From positions 2,046,001 to 2,110,000 of the forward strand of contig NZ_MVDG02000001.1 in NCBI RefSeq assembly GCF_002008315.2: DNA of 64,000 nt, given 5' to 3'. The position numbers and the translations under genes are program-made. This DNA is from Arthrobacter sp. KBS0703. GTDB lineage: Bacteria; Actinomycetota; Actinomycetes; Actinomycetales; Micrococcaceae. Shown piece after piece: positions 50,650 to 60,357 of the stretch (within the stretch, counting starts at the first letter, position 1; each line of letters opens with the position of its first letter). The notes beneath the pieces are model-generated. The model did no database searches. It saw nothing but the letters and a program-made list of their open reading frames with translations, and had not been told where the DNA came from.

Positions 50650-50889
50650 GTGGGACTGATTGACGATCTAAAGGGCAAAGCTCAGGGTCTGATCCGCGGC
50701 AACGAGCAGGCCATCAAGGACGGTATCGAAAAAGCGGGCGACTTGGTCGACTCGAAGACCGGCGGCAAGTACGCCGGCCACGTAGATAAGGTCCAGGATG
50801 GTGCTTCCACCTTCGTTGACAACGCAGACGGAACGCCCAACGAGGCTCCGGCGGGCCAGGTAGTGCCGCCGGCCGAGAAGGCTCCGTAA
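50650..50889 (+). CDS. MT0933-like antitoxin protein
   Basis: The protein of 79 residues starts at a GTG after GGGAGG. Its beginning (GLIDDLKGKAQGLIRGNEQAIKDGIEKAGDLVD) is a charged amphipathic helix as in the small MT0933-like antitoxin family of actinobacteria; the end is Pro/Ala-rich. No toxin gene is adjacent, so a toxin-antitoxin role is unproven and it may be a solitary stress or cell-envelope protein. Confidence 0.7.
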   Translation: MGLIDDLKGKAQGLIRGNEQAIKDGIEKAGDLVDSKTGGKYAGHVDKVQDGASTFVDNADGTPNEAPAGQVVPPAEKAP

Positions 50890-50977
50890 CCAGGATTTGC
50901 CCGGGCCTTGCCCAGACACGTCAACCGGGTGGCGGTCCCGCCGAGAGGCGGCGCCGCCACCTTTGGCGTTTAACGGC

Positions 50978-52018
50978 CTAGAGGGCCGGCTCGTGGTTCT
51001 GGCCTTCACGGGCCAGTGCCGTCAGGCGGGAGACGGCCCGGAAGTACTTCTTCATGTAGCCGCCGGTCATCATTTCATGTGTGAAGAGCTGGTCGAACGG
51101 GACGCCGCTGGCCAGGATCGGAACGTCCTTGTCGTACAAACGGTCCGCCAGCACCACGAACCTCAGCGCCACCGCCTGTTCGGTGATGGTTTCCACGTCG
51201 CGCCAGACAACACCGTCCACGCCGTCGATGAGTTTCCGGTAGCGGCTCGGGTGGACACCTGCAAGGTGGGCGATCAGGGTCTTAAAGTCGTCCTCGGCAA
51301 CGGTCTGGCCGTCGAACTCCGCCTTCATGTGGGCGTGAAGTTCGCTGTTCCTGAGGGGCAGCGGGGCAGCGGGCAGACCGCGGTGCCGGAAGTCCTCACC
51401 GTCGATCCTGAGGACATCGAACTGATCGGCCAGGACCTGGATCTCCCGCTGGAAGTCGACCGCGGCGAAGCGGCCGTCGCCCAGGGAGCCGGGCAGCGTG
51501 TTGGAGGTGGCGGCGAGTTTGACACCGGCGTCGGCGAGTTCGCGCATGAGCCGGGACATCAGGACGGTGTCGCCCGGGTCATCCAGCTCGAACTCATCGA
51601 TGCAGACCAGCTTGTAGGAACTCAGCGCTTCTACCGTTTTCCGGAAGGAGAGCGCCCCCACCAGGTTGGTGTACTCCACGAACGTGCCGAAGGCCTTCGG
51701 ACCGGGCGCGGCGTGCCACAGCGAGGCCAAGAGGTGGGTTTTGCCGACGCCGAAGCCGCCGTCGAGGTAGATGCCGGCCCGCGATGTGTCCTTCTTGGCG
51801 AAGAGCCGCTTGAAGAGTCCCGCGCCGTCGCCCGCGCCGACGCCGCCGGCAAACGCCTCCAGGGCATGGACGGCCGCTGCCTGGCTAGGCTGCGAAGGAT
51901 CCGGCCGGTAGCTTGCGAAGGACACCTTCCCGAACCTTGGTGACGGGTAAAAACCTTTGAGGAGCTCATCCACAGACACCGACGGCGTCCGGGTCGCGAG
52001 CTTTTCAATCTGTACCAA
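50978..52018 (-). CDS. zapE: Cell division protein ZapE / AFG1-like ATPase
   Basis: The 346-residue ATPase has Walker A GGFGVGKTHLLA (about residue 85), Walker B LVCIDEFELDDPGD, the sensor ATSNTLPGSL and the family end FTHEMMTGGYMKKYFRAVSRL. In other bacteria such proteins act at the division ring or on membrane proteins. The TTG at 52018 is chosen because LVQIEKLATR fits family N-termini; no strong ribosome binding site is present and an upstream start (up to 52150) cannot be excluded. Confidence 0.88.
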   Translation of the reverse strand: MVQIEKLATRTPSVSVDELLKGFYPSPRFGKVSFASYRPDPSQPSQAAAVHALEAFAGGVGAGDGAGLFKRLFAKKDTSRAGIYLDGGFGVGKTHLLASLWHAAPGPKAFGTFVEYTNLVGALSFRKTVEALSSYKLVCIDEFELDDPGDTVLMSRLMRELADAGVKLAATSNTLPGSLGDGRFAAVDFQREIQVLADQFDVLRIDGEDFRHRGLPAAPLPLRNSELHAHMKAEFDGQTVAEDDFKTLIAHLAGVHPSRYRKLIDGVDGVVWRDVETITEQAVALRFVVLADRLYDKDVPILASGVPFDQLFTHEMMTGGYMKKYFRAVSRLTALAREGQNHEPAL

Positions 52019-52238
52019 GGTGGTCCGTTCTGCTGGTGACTTGTCCCCAGACAGGATACCGGCACTGAGGGTGCAGCCCGGGTGTGAGCCCGCCGGCCGT
52101 CGCCCGCCGTGACCAACCGCACATTTCGTCCTATTAACGATGGGGAGCATTCACCGCGGGCCGTGGCTAGGGTTGGAGCAGTGACCGACCGTCTCTTACG
52201 GCGGTCCGACGTGACCGTTTCAGTGAAAGGCCATACGA

Positions 52239-53159
52239 ATGTCCTACCCAGTTGAACAGAACGAGAAGTTCACCGCCTACGCCCACCCGGAGCGGCTCGT
52301 CTCCACGGAGTGGCTCGCCGCTGCCATCGAGGGCGGTGCCCTCAGCGACCGAAAGCTCGTGGTGGTGGAGTCCGACGAGGACGTCCTGCTGTACGAGACC
52401 GGGCACATCCCCGGCGCCGTCAAGGTTGACTGGCACACGGACCTGAACGACGAGGTGACCCGGGACTACGTGGACGGCAACGCCTTTGCCGCCCTGGCAG
52501 CGGCCAAGGGCATTTCCCGCGACACCACCGTAGTGATCTACGGGGACAAGTCCAACTGGTGGGCCGCCTACGCCCTCTGGGTGTTCACCCTCTTCGGCCA
52601 CGAAGACGTCAGGCTGCTGGACGGCGGGCGGGACAAATGGATCGCCGAAGGCCGCGAGCTGACAACCGACGTTCCGGCCCCGGCCGCCGGCGACTACCCC
52701 GTCGTCGAACGCAACGATTCGCCCATCCGCGCATTCAAGGACGATGTCCTCGCGCACCTTGGCAAACCGCTCATTGACGTCCGCTCCCCCGAGGAATACA
52801 CGGGCCAGCGCACCCACATGCCGGCGTACCCGGAGGAGGGCGCCCTCCGCGGCGGACACATTCCGACGGCGGCGTCCATCCCCTGGGCACGCGCGGCAGC
52901 GGAGGACGGCACCTACCGCACCCGGCCCGAACTGGAGGCCCTCTACCTGGAGGAAGCCGGGCTTGCTGAAGGGGACGACGTCGTGGCTTACTGCCGCATC
53001 GGCGAACGCTCGAGCCACACGTGGTTTGCGCTGAAGTACCTGCTCGGTTTCGAGACTGTCCGCAACTACGACGGTTCCTGGACGGAGTGGGGCAACGCCG
53101 TGCGCGTGCCCATCGTCAAGGGAACCGAGCGCGGCTCCGTTCCGGCCGGCGCCAGGTAA
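52239..53159 (+). CDS. Thiosulfate/3-mercaptopyruvate sulfurtransferase (two-domain rhodanese)
   Basis: The 306-residue protein carries two rhodanese domains. The second has the active-site loop [15 protein letters not shown], with the sulfur-carrying cysteine (about residue 253) and the CRIGERS type seen in actinobacterial thiosulfate sulfurtransferases; [11 protein letters not shown] marks its start. The first domain (residues 20-160) is inactive-looking. The next gene encodes a SufE-like sulfur acceptor, so the pair probably hands on sulfur. Confidence 0.9.
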   Translation: MSYPVEQNEKFTAYAHPERLVSTEWLAAAIEGGALSDRKLVVVESDEDVLLYETGHIPGAVKVDWHTDLNDEVTRDYVDGNAFAALAAAKGISRDTTVVIYGDKSNWWAAYALWVFTLFGHEDVRLLDGGRDKWIAEGRELTTDVPAPAAGDYPVVERNDSPIRAFKDDVLAHLGKPLIDVRSPEEYTGQRTHMPAYPEEGALRGGHIPTAASIPWARAAAEDGTYRTRPELEALYLEEAGLAEGDDVVAYCRIGERSSHTWFALKYLLGFETVRNYDGSWTEWGNAVRVPIVKGTERGSVPAGAR

Positions 53160-53210
53160 GCAGCCGTAAGAAAGGGCCGCGCCGGGGCAAATTTGCGTAA
53201 GCTGGAAGGG

Positions 53211-53672
53211 ATGAGTACTTATGCACTGCCCACCGCGCTGGCGGAGATTGTCGATGACTTCCAGGCACTGACCGAGCCTGACCGGCTTCAGCTGCTCCTG
53301 GAGTTTTCCCGTGGCCTGCCCGAACTGCCGGAGCGGCTCCGGGATCACCCGGAGCTGCTGGAGCAGGTGGTCGAGTGCCAGTCGCCACTGTTCCTGACGA
53401 TCGAGGCTGAAAAGGACGACGACGGGTCCCCCGCAGCTTTCCGGCTGTTCTTCAAGGCCCCTCCCGAGGCGCCCACCACGCGGGGATTCGCTGGCGTGCT
53501 CCACGAGGGCCTCGACGGCCTGACGGCGCAGGAGATCCTGGCCGTGCCGGACGACATGCCGGAACTGCTGGGGCTCACGCGGGCCATTACGCCGTTGCGG
53601 ATGCGCGGGATGACGGCAATGCTGGGCCGCATCAAGCGCAAAGTGGCCGCGTCCGCCCGGCTCCAAAGCTAA
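53211..53672 (+). CDS. sufE: SufE-family sulfur-acceptor protein
   Basis: The 153-residue protein shows the family pattern LAEIVDDFQALTEPDRLQLLLEFS, then the persulfide cysteine in EQVVECQSPLFL (about residue 52), and the region FAGVLHEGLDGLTAQEILAVPDDM. It accepts sulfur from a desulfurase or rhodanese. The ATG at 53211 has GGAAGG immediately upstream. The rhodanese gene ends 51 bases before. Confidence 0.88.
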   Translation: MSTYALPTALAEIVDDFQALTEPDRLQLLLEFSRGLPELPERLRDHPELLEQVVECQSPLFLTIEAEKDDDGSPAAFRLFFKAPPEAPTTRGFAGVLHEGLDGLTAQEILAVPDDMPELLGLTRAITPLRMRGMTAMLGRIKRKVAASARLQS

Positions 53673-53688
53673 GCGGTCCCAACCGGCC

Positions 53689-54222
53689 GTGGCCCGCAAG
53701 AACACCTCGCAGGGAACGCCTGCCACAGCCGCCCTGGCTGCGGCAGGCGTTTCCTTCGGCCTGCATCCCTACACGCACGACCCCGCCGCCGCCAGTTACG
53801 GACTGGAAGCCGCGGAAGTCCTGGGGATTGACCCGGCCAGGGTCTTCAAAACGCTGATGGTCGAAGTCGACGGCCGGCTCGCCGTCGGCGTCGTTCCGGT
53901 GAGCGGAAACCTTGACCTGAAGGCCATCGCGGCGGCCCTCGGGAGCAAGAAAACCGCCATGGCCGATCCTGCCGCGGCTGAACGTCGGACGGGCTACGTC
54001 CTGGGCGGCATCTCGCCGCTGGGCCAGCGCCAGCCCTCCCCCACGGTGGTAGATGACAGCGCGCTGGCGCTGACCAGCATCCTGGTGTCCGGCGGCCGCC
54101 GCGGGCTTGATATCGAGCTCGATCCCCGGGACCTGATCCGCCTCACGGGCGCCGTCACTGCCCCGATCGGCACGGCCCCAATCAGAACGCCCGGCGGCAG
54201 GACCGCCAGCCGGCCGCTCTAA
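53689..54222 (+). CDS. ybaK: Cys-tRNA(Pro) deacylase, YbaK/EbsC family
   Basis: The 177-residue protein has the editing fold with FKTLMVEVDGRLAVGVVPVSGNLDLK, KTAMADPAAAERRTGYVLGGISPLG and the end GLDIELDPRDLIRLTGA. It hydrolyses mischarged Cys-tRNA(Pro). The GTG start at 53689 is 16 bases after sufE. Its stop overlaps the convergent hydrolase gene by four bases. Confidence 0.9.
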   Translation: MARKNTSQGTPATAALAAAGVSFGLHPYTHDPAAASYGLEAAEVLGIDPARVFKTLMVEVDGRLAVGVVPVSGNLDLKAIAAALGSKKTAMADPAAAERRTGYVLGGISPLGQRQPSPTVVDDSALALTSILVSGGRRGLDIELDPRDLIRLTGAVTAPIGTAPIRTPGGRTASRPL

Positions 54223-55559
54223 TCCTGCAGGTCCCGTTCGGCTCCAGGCTGGTCTGACCCCTGGCCGGGCGCCTGCCCCGGATTCAACTTTGGCGCGAGC
54301 TGCTGTTGCAGCCAGGCTTTGACCAGGCTTTCCCAGCGGCCCGGATCAACATTCCATTCCTTGGTGTGCCTGGCCTGCTCGAACGCCTCGAACGTCACCA
54401 TCTCCGGATTCCTTTCGGCCAGGAGTGCCGAGGGCCGGTACGGGACATATTCGTCGTCCACACTGTGAACAATGAGGGTGGGTGTCCGCAGTTCCACTGC
54501 CCTGGACACCCAGTCCATGGACTTCAGGTCCACGGGTGCGGCCAGCCCGGTCAGGCGGCGCCCCAGCCGGTGGCCCATCATGAGCTGTCCGTACCGGCCG
54601 ACGCCGGACGGAATCCGGTTCAATTCGGCGTGATGGGCCAGCACATTGACCCAGTCGATGACGGGCGCGTCCAAAACCATGGCCCGGATGACCGTCCGGT
54701 GCTTTGAGAGATCGGCGGTCTGCAGGCAGATGGCACCGCCCATGGACCAGCCGAAGAGCACCACATCCTTGGCCCCGTTGGCGAGCGCGAAGGAGATAGC
54801 GGCGTCGATGTCCCGCCACTCGGTGGACCCCAGGCCGTACCTGCCGTCGGGTGCCGAGGGCGCCAGTCCGTCGTTGCGGTAGGACACCAGCAGGCTGGAG
54901 AGTCCCAGCTCGCGGGCAGCCCGGACGGCCCGGAGGCCCTCCTGCCTCGTTGCACCGCGGCCGTGGACCATGATGGCCCACGTCCCGGAGTCGGGCTCGG
55001 CCCTGATCAGCCAGGCCGGAGCGGTTCCGCCGTCGACCTCGATGCCGACTTCTTCGGACGCCAGCCCGACGGCGGGGGGATCCGGATAGACGGCGCCGCT
55101 CCACCAGCCGCGCCGGGCCTTCGCGAGGTCGCCGCTGTAGACCGCCTCGACCTCGCGGAGCACCGTCCGCTCGGCCGGCGAATAGGACACGATCCTGCCG
55201 ATTCGGGCGTGGCCGCTGCCGCCGTCGAAGTAGAGTCCGTAGACGCCGTCCAGGGTTGTGTCCGGCGTGGCGGCCAGAATGACCTGCAGCCCGCGGCCTT
55301 CCCTGATGACCGCCAGCACTTCCTGGTCGGCGGGTCGCGCCCGCGACGGGGTGAGCACGCGCCGGGCGAAGTACAGCGCCAGCGCCGACGAACCAGCTCC
55401 AAGGAGTCCGGCCGCGGCGCCGCCCGCGATGACCCCGCCCACTGTCCACTTGGCCCTCAGCGTCATCCTGCTGTCTTGGGGGCCGGCCGCCGGCTGCTGA
55501 CCGATGTCAGGAACCAGATGGCGCTGCAGCGCTTTGGGAAGTGTGAAGGAGGAGTCCAT
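54219..55559 (-). CDS. Membrane-anchored alpha/beta hydrolase
   Basis: The 446-residue protein has one hydrophobic helix near residue 40 (VGGVIAGGAAAGLLGAGSSALALYF), a spacer domain and an alpha/beta-hydrolase core from about residue 190: MVHGRGATRQEGLR (oxyanion), LFGWSMGGAICLQ with the nucleophile serine, IVHSVDDEYVPY with the acidic residue, and the histidine in ARHTKEWN. It probably acts as an esterase or peptidase-like hydrolase at the membrane. The ATG at 55559 is chosen as MDSSFTLPK; longer frames lack support. Confidence 0.82.
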   Translation of the reverse strand: MDSSFTLPKALQRHLVPDIGQQPAAGPQDSRMTLRAKWTVGGVIAGGAAAGLLGAGSSALALYFARRVLTPSRARPADQEVLAVIREGRGLQVILAATPDTTLDGVYGLYFDGGSGHARIGRIVSYSPAERTVLREVEAVYSGDLAKARRGWWSGAVYPDPPAVGLASEEVGIEVDGGTAPAWLIRAEPDSGTWAIMVHGRGATRQEGLRAVRAARELGLSSLLVSYRNDGLAPSAPDGRYGLGSTEWRDIDAAISFALANGAKDVVLFGWSMGGAICLQTADLSKHRTVIRAMVLDAPVIDWVNVLAHHAELNRIPSGVGRYGQLMMGHRLGRRLTGLAAPVDLKSMDWVSRAVELRTPTLIVHSVDDEYVPYRPSALLAERNPEMVTFEAFEQARHTKEWNVDPGRWESLVKAWLQQQLAPKLNPGQAPGQGSDQPGAERDLQD

Positions 55560-55645
55560 GGCACCATTCTCGCCGGAGCGGGCGTCCGAGGCACATCGGG
55601 TGGCAAATGCATGCGGGGGCGGTTCCTCGGGACTAGGCTGATGGC

Positions 55646-56137
55646 ATGAGCGATCCAATCGTCATTCTCACAGAAGAGCCGCTGGGTGCGGACGACCGCG
55701 TCAACATCGAACGCCTGGTGGACGGAGGTGATGCGCGCCTGGTAGTGCTGGTGCCTGCCAATACGGAACGGCACCTGCTGGTGGACTTCCTCGAGAACCT
55801 CTCAATGCTGGACATCGCGAAAGCCTTCCGCGAGCTAACGGCGCACGCCCCGGACCCGGACAAGCAGCGGGCGGCTGCGACGGAAACCCTGGCCACATCG
55901 CTCAGTGCACTCGAGGGCGTGGGCGGCGGAGTTTCGGGTGAGGTAGTGGATGGCGAAGCGGTCAACGGCCTCGTGACCAAGGTCAAGGAACTTGGAGCCG
56001 CGCAGGCTGTGGTCATCACCCGGCCGCACGCAGTGGCGGACACCTTCCACACCGACTGGGCCAATAAAGCCCAGGACCGGCTCGGGCTGCCGGTGCTGCA
56101 CCTGTATGCCGGTTCGGGATTTATCGGCGACTCCTGA
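55646..56137 (+). CDS. Universal-stress-like protein of unknown function
   Basis: The 163-residue protein alternates strands and helices: IVILTEEPL, ARLVVLVPANTERHLLVDFLENLSML and AAQAVVITRPHAVADTF, with a central glycine-rich GVGGGVSGEVV and a final LHLYAGSGFI. This resembles a Rossmann-like nucleotide-binding fold (USP-like) but I do not recognise a named family. It starts at an ATG and is followed by msrB after 14 bases. Confidence 0.65.
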   Translation: MSDPIVILTEEPLGADDRVNIERLVDGGDARLVVLVPANTERHLLVDFLENLSMLDIAKAFRELTAHAPDPDKQRAAATETLATSLSALEGVGGGVSGEVVDGEAVNGLVTKVKELGAAQAVVITRPHAVADTFHTDWANKAQDRLGLPVLHLYAGSGFIGDS

Positions 56138-56151
56138 ACGTTGACAAAGCT

Positions 56152-56619
56152 ATGAACACTCCAGACCAAGCTGACAGCACCAACACCACGGACGCCGGAA
56201 ATCCGACCGTCGCCCGGGACGACGAGGACTGGCGCAGGGAACTGACTCCCGAGGAGTACCGCGTGCTGCGCCAGGCCGGCACGGAACGCCCGTACACAGG
56301 CGAGTACTGGGACACGCACACGGCAGGCGTCTATCATTGCCGCGCCTGCGGGGCTGAGCTTTTCACCAGCAACGAGAAATTCGATTCGCACTGCGGCTGG
56401 CCGTCCTTCTGGGCGCCGCTGGCTGAGGAACGCGTACGGTACATCCACGACCGCACCCTCGGCATGGAACGCATCGAAGTGCGGTGCTCAAACTGCGATT
56501 CCCACCTGGGGCACGTCTTTGAGGGCGAGGGCTACGGCACGCCTACGGACCAGCGCTACTGCATCAACTCGATTTCGCTGAAACTGGTCCCTGCCGACGG
56601 CACCGCAGGCGACTCCTGA
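56152..56619 (+). CDS. msrB: Peptide-methionine (R)-S-oxide reductase
   Basis: The 155-residue enzyme reduces methionine R-sulfoxide in proteins. It has the two zinc CxxC pairs (CRAC and CSNC), GWPSFW with the catalytic area and RYCINSISL with the active Cys (about residue 140). The first 25 residues are a variable Thr/Asp-rich extension. Confidence 0.95.
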   Translation: MNTPDQADSTNTTDAGNPTVARDDEDWRRELTPEEYRVLRQAGTERPYTGEYWDTHTAGVYHCRACGAELFTSNEKFDSHCGWPSFWAPLAEERVRYIHDRTLGMERIEVRCSNCDSHLGHVFEGEGYGTPTDQRYCINSISLKLVPADGTAGDS

Positions 56620-56765
56620 GGATATGCGCCGGCTGCACCTGACGCGGCGTAATCGGACCCTTAGCCTTACAGTTTCTTATGCTAATGCCGATAATGAATT
56701 AGGAACTCTGGCTGCTTGCTACGCTCGGCGTAGACGCTCAGGCAACCAGAAAGGCGACGCCGAAG

Positions 56766-58178
56766 ATGACAATCACCGCAACCACCGCACCCGCCACGAT
56801 CACCGCTGACCACCCCGAGTGGAAGCGGCTGAAGGCTTCCGCCACGGCGCTCCGGGCGCTCCAGGTGCAGGACGGTTCCGTTCCGGAAAAGGCCGACCAC
56901 GCGGCCGCGGCCAGCCATGTCGCTGCCATCGTCGATGCCGTTCAAACCCTTGCCCCGGCCTTCCCACACGATGCCGGCTACCTTGAACTGCTGGTCCGCG
57001 ACTTCGGCCGCTGGGCGGAAGCCGGCTTCGGCGTTCCCGACTTCCTGGACTCCCTGCTCGCGTTCCAGCCGCAGGTGCACCGCGAAAACGGGCTCCAGCA
57101 CCTTGTGGTCTTCCCCATGTACACCCAGAACGGCAGCAGCAGCCGGCTGGTGGAAGCTGTGCTGATCGAGGTTGTCTGGCCCGAATTCATCGCCGGCCTG
57201 GAACAGGGCGACTACTCGAACAAGCTCTTCGTCCCCATCCGTTTCCTGGACTTCACGCCGGGGTATGACACCAACTCGGCGGTGCTCTTTCCTGAGACCG
57301 TGGCCGTCCGTGAGACCCCCAAGTTCACGTGGGGCGCAATCTTCGCAGACCGCGAGGCCGCCCGCTTCCGCCGCGTCCTTCGTGCCGCCGCGGACATCAC
57401 GGGCCTTGAACTGCCGGCCGACGCCGCCGAGCTCCTCGGGGACCAGGGGCTCACCCAGGAAACGTTCGTGATGTGGGACCTGATCCACGACCGCACCCAC
57501 ATGCGCGGCGACCTGCCCTTCGATCCGTTCATGATCAAGCAGCGCATGCCGTTCTTCCTGTATTCGCTGGAGGAGCTGCGCTGCGACCTGACCGCCTTCC
57601 GGGAATCCGTGAAAATCGAGAAAGACGAAGAGGCGGATCCAGAAGCCCGCCGGCACGCGAAACTGGTCCAGTACGCCGTCATCTTCGACCGCATTTTCCG
57701 CTTCGCGATCACGGGCAGCCGGGTGCGCAACTACGACGGACTCGGCGGCCAGCTGCTGTTCGCCTGGCTGCACCAGCACCGGGTGCTCCACTGGACCGAC
57801 AGCCGCCTCAGCATCGACTGGGAGGAAGTTGCCGCGGTCGTCGTCGAACTCGGCGCTCGGATCGACGAGCTGTACTGGCGTTCCATCGACCGGCCCAAGA
57901 CGGCCCACTGGCTGGCCGCGTATGAACTCATCTCTGGCACCGTCACGCCCAATCCGGCCTCCGTTTGGGCCAAGGGCCCCGGGGCCCTCCCCCTCGACGG
58001 ACCGCCCCGCGGGCTCACTGACCGGGTGCTGGACGACGAGTTCCCACTGTCCATGTTCTACGAGGCACTCGAAAAGAAGATGCGGCCCGTGATCGAGTCA
58101 ACCGCCGGCATCACCGGAACGTCGGACCCGGCTGGCTCAAGCACGGGTCCTGTGGCGACGCCGATGACCGCCGGATGA
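56766..58178 (+). CDS. DUF6421 family protein
   Basis: The 470-residue protein is conserved in actinobacteria and has no known function. It has no membrane segment. Recognisable conserved stretches are VVFPMYTQNGSSSRLVEAV, GYDTNSAVLFPE, MWDLIHDRTHMRGDLPFDPFMIKQRMPFF and NYDGLGGQLLFAWLHQ; the repeated His and Asp residues could bind metal. The following SDR gene overlaps by four bases, so the two products may cooperate. Confidence 0.72.
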   Translation: MTITATTAPATITADHPEWKRLKASATALRALQVQDGSVPEKADHAAAASHVAAIVDAVQTLAPAFPHDAGYLELLVRDFGRWAEAGFGVPDFLDSLLAFQPQVHRENGLQHLVVFPMYTQNGSSSRLVEAVLIEVVWPEFIAGLEQGDYSNKLFVPIRFLDFTPGYDTNSAVLFPETVAVRETPKFTWGAIFADREAARFRRVLRAAADITGLELPADAAELLGDQGLTQETFVMWDLIHDRTHMRGDLPFDPFMIKQRMPFFLYSLEELRCDLTAFRESVKIEKDEEADPEARRHAKLVQYAVIFDRIFRFAITGSRVRNYDGLGGQLLFAWLHQHRVLHWTDSRLSIDWEEVAAVVVELGARIDELYWRSIDRPKTAHWLAAYELISGTVTPNPASVWAKGPGALPLDGPPRGLTDRVLDDEFPLSMFYEALEKKMRPVIESTAGITGTSDPAGSSTGPVATPMTAG

Positions 58179-58960
58179 CCGCCGGCAACGGCCTCGTCGT
58201 CCTGGTCACCGGCGGCAGCGGCCCGTCGGGAATAGCTGTGGCAGGGGCACTGCGGCGGGCGGGCTTCACCGTCTTCACCGTCGGTTCGGACCAGGCGAGG
58301 ATTGAGGCCGCCGCGGCCCAGGCCGGTGCCGGCGTCGTCCCGTTTACCTGCGATCTCGCCAGCCTCCCTGCGGTCCGCGAACTTCACCGGACCCTCGCCC
58401 GGACCGCGGGGAGGATCGACGGCGTCATCCACCTCGTCGGCGGCTGGCGCGGGGCCCAGGGCATCACCGACCAAAGCGACGAGGACTGGGACTTCCTCGA
58501 GCGCAGCGCCGTAACCACGCTCAGGAACGTCACCCGCGTCTTCTACGGGGACCTCGCGGCCTCGGACAGCGGGCGCTTCGCCATGGTGTCGTCGACGGCG
58601 GTCGGCCAGCCCGCCGCGGGCGTCGCAAACTATGTGGCAGCCAAGGCGGCTGCCGAAGCCTGGACCATGGCAGTGGCGGACGGGTTCCGCAGCAACCAGG
58701 CCGGAGACCCGGACGTCCCCGGCAGCCCCAAACTGAACGGCCCCCCCAAACTGAACAGCGCCGCCGTCGTGTTCGTGGTGAAGGCCCTGGTGGACGCCGG
58801 CATGCGAAGCCGGCAGCCGGAACGCAAGTTCCCGGGCTACACCGACGTCGAGGACCTGGCGTCCGCCGTCGTCGGGCTTTTTGGCCAGTCCGCCGCGGAA
58901 CTGAACGGGAAGCGGCTGCCATTGACCCCTGGCCCGGCACCATTCGCCGGAACTACCTAG
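58175..58960 (+). CDS. SDR-family oxidoreductase
   Basis: The 261-residue protein begins LVVLVTGGSGPSGIAVAGAL, a cofactor loop of the SDR type, and has HLVGGWRGAQG, MVSSTAVGQPAAGVANYVAAKAAAEAW with the Ser, Tyr and Lys of the active site. Within residues about 185-200 a short internal repeat (PKLNGPPKLN) occurs. The overlap with the DUF6421 gene suggests a common operon. Confidence 0.82.
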   Translation: MTAGNGLVVLVTGGSGPSGIAVAGALRRAGFTVFTVGSDQARIEAAAAQAGAGVVPFTCDLASLPAVRELHRTLARTAGRIDGVIHLVGGWRGAQGITDQSDEDWDFLERSAVTTLRNVTRVFYGDLAASDSGRFAMVSSTAVGQPAAGVANYVAAKAAAEAWTMAVADGFRSNQAGDPDVPGSPKLNGPPKLNSAAVVFVVKALVDAGMRSRQPERKFPGYTDVEDLASAVVGLFGQSAAELNGKRLPLTPGPAPFAGTT

Positions 58961-58981
58961 ACTGAAAGCGTGACCAAAGCG

Positions 58982-60097
58982 ATGACAACCACAGTTGAAA
59001 CGACCGGCAACGGCACCATGTCCCGGCTGCACGACGCCACCGTGCGGGGATTCGCCTCCGACAACTACTCCGGCGTCCACCCGGAAGTGCTTGCTGCCCT
59101 GGCGGCCGCCAATGAGGGGCACCAGGTGTCCTACGGCGAAGACGACTACACGGCGCGGCTCCAGGAACTCATGGAGGAGCACTTCGGCGAAGGCATCGAG
59201 TGCTTCCCCGTCTTCAACGGCACCGGGGCCAACGTGCTCTCGCTGCAGTCCCTGCTCCCCCGCTGGGGTGCCGTGATCTGCGCGTCGACGGCCCACATCA
59301 ACATGGACGAGAACGGCGCCCCGGAACGCATCGGCGGCATCAAGCTGTTGCAGGTTCCCACGCCGGACGGCAAGCTGACGCCGGAGCTCATTGACCGTGA
59401 GGCGTGGGGCTGGGGTGACGAGCACCGGGCCCAGCCGCTGGCCGTCTCCATCACCCAGACCACTGAGCTGGGCACGTGCTACACGCCGGAGGAAGTGCGG
59501 GCGATCGCCGAGCACGTCCACGCCAAGGGCATGAAGCTGCACATGGACGGCGCCCGGCTGGCGAACGCGGCGGCGCACCTGGAGGTTCCGCTGCGGGCCT
59601 TCACCCGCGACGCCGGCGTGGACATCCTGTCCTTCGGCGGCACCAAGAACGGCCTGCTGTTCGGCGAGGTGGTGGTGGCACTGAATCCGGATGCCGCCCA
59701 CGGCCTGCTCTTCCTGCGGAAAATGAACATGCAGCTGGCGTCCAAGATGCGCTTCATGTCCGCGCAGTTCATCGCGCTGCTGGAGGGCGATCTATGGCTG
59801 CGCTCGGCCGCCCACGCGAACGCCATGGCCGCCAGGCTGCGATCAGCGGTGGACGCCATTGACGGCGTCGAACCCACGCAGAAGACGGAGTCCAACGGCG
59901 TCTTCGCCATCCTGCCCGAGGGCGTCGCGGACAGGCTGCGGGAATCCTTCCGCTTCTACGACTGGAACGAGGCCGCCCGGGAGGTCCGCTGGATGTGCTC
60001 GTTTGATACGAGCGAGGAGGACGTCGATGCGTTCGTCAAGGCCATCAAGCGGGAACTGGCCAGCCACGGTACGGCGTCGACGGCGGGCGCGCAGTAG
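58982..60097 (+). CDS. Low-specificity L-threonine aldolase
   Basis: About 371 residues, PLP-dependent fold type I. It cleaves L-threonine and related beta-hydroxy amino acids to glycine and an aldehyde. The N-terminus has RGFASDNYSGVHPEVLAAL and EDDYTARLQELM; LHMDGARLANAAAHL carries the PLP aspartate, and SFGGTKNGLLFGE the PLP lysine. An upstream GTG at 58970 is an alternative start. Confidence 0.92.
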   Translation: MTTTVETTGNGTMSRLHDATVRGFASDNYSGVHPEVLAALAAANEGHQVSYGEDDYTARLQELMEEHFGEGIECFPVFNGTGANVLSLQSLLPRWGAVICASTAHINMDENGAPERIGGIKLLQVPTPDGKLTPELIDREAWGWGDEHRAQPLAVSITQTTELGTCYTPEEVRAIAEHVHAKGMKLHMDGARLANAAAHLEVPLRAFTRDAGVDILSFGGTKNGLLFGEVVVALNPDAAHGLLFLRKMNMQLASKMRFMSAQFIALLEGDLWLRSAAHANAMAARLRSAVDAIDGVEPTQKTESNGVFAILPEGVADRLRESFRFYDWNEAAREVRWMCSFDTSEEDVDAFVKAIKRELASHGTASTAGAQ

Positions 60098-60116
60098 CAT
60101 GCACGTGATTGCATGA

Positions 60117-60140
60117 GCCGGCGGCGAGCCTGCCGCCGGC
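60117..60140. terminator. Hairpin after the threonine aldolase gene
   Basis: GCCGGCGGC and GCCGCCGGC form a 9-bp stem with a 6-nt loop, 20 bases after the stop codon. No U-run follows, so this is a weak terminator candidate. Confidence 0.45.
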
Positions 60141-60168
60141 GGCGGATTCTATTGCGTACCCTGCGAAT

Positions 60169-60357
60169 GTGAACGCACTTGCCCAGGTTCCCTCGGATTT
60201 CCTTCACGCCTTGGGAACGCTCCGGAAAGCACGATGCCGCAGCGAGTTGCGCCTGGACGAGATTCCGGCACCCTCGCGGCTGGCACCGTTTGCCGTGGCC
60301 CTCGGCGCCGAGGTGATTGTTCCCACCGGCGGCACCGGCGACTACGCGGCCGTGCAC
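60169..60357 (+). CDS. DUF3000 protein, N-terminal part (cut by adapter)
   Basis: The GTG at 60169 opens VNALAQVPSDFLHALGTLRKA with LRLDEIPAPSRLAPFAVALGAEV, typical of the DUF3000 family of actinobacteria, whose role is unknown. The frame reaches TGGTGDYAAVHL and then enters adapter. The rest of the protein is encoded at 60440-60892. The gene is probably intact in the organism. Confidence 0.8.

Noticed and set aside
58735..58760. Internal repeat PKLNGPPKLN in the SDR
   Set aside because: Likely a short slippage duplication in a surface loop; no effect on the active site is visible.
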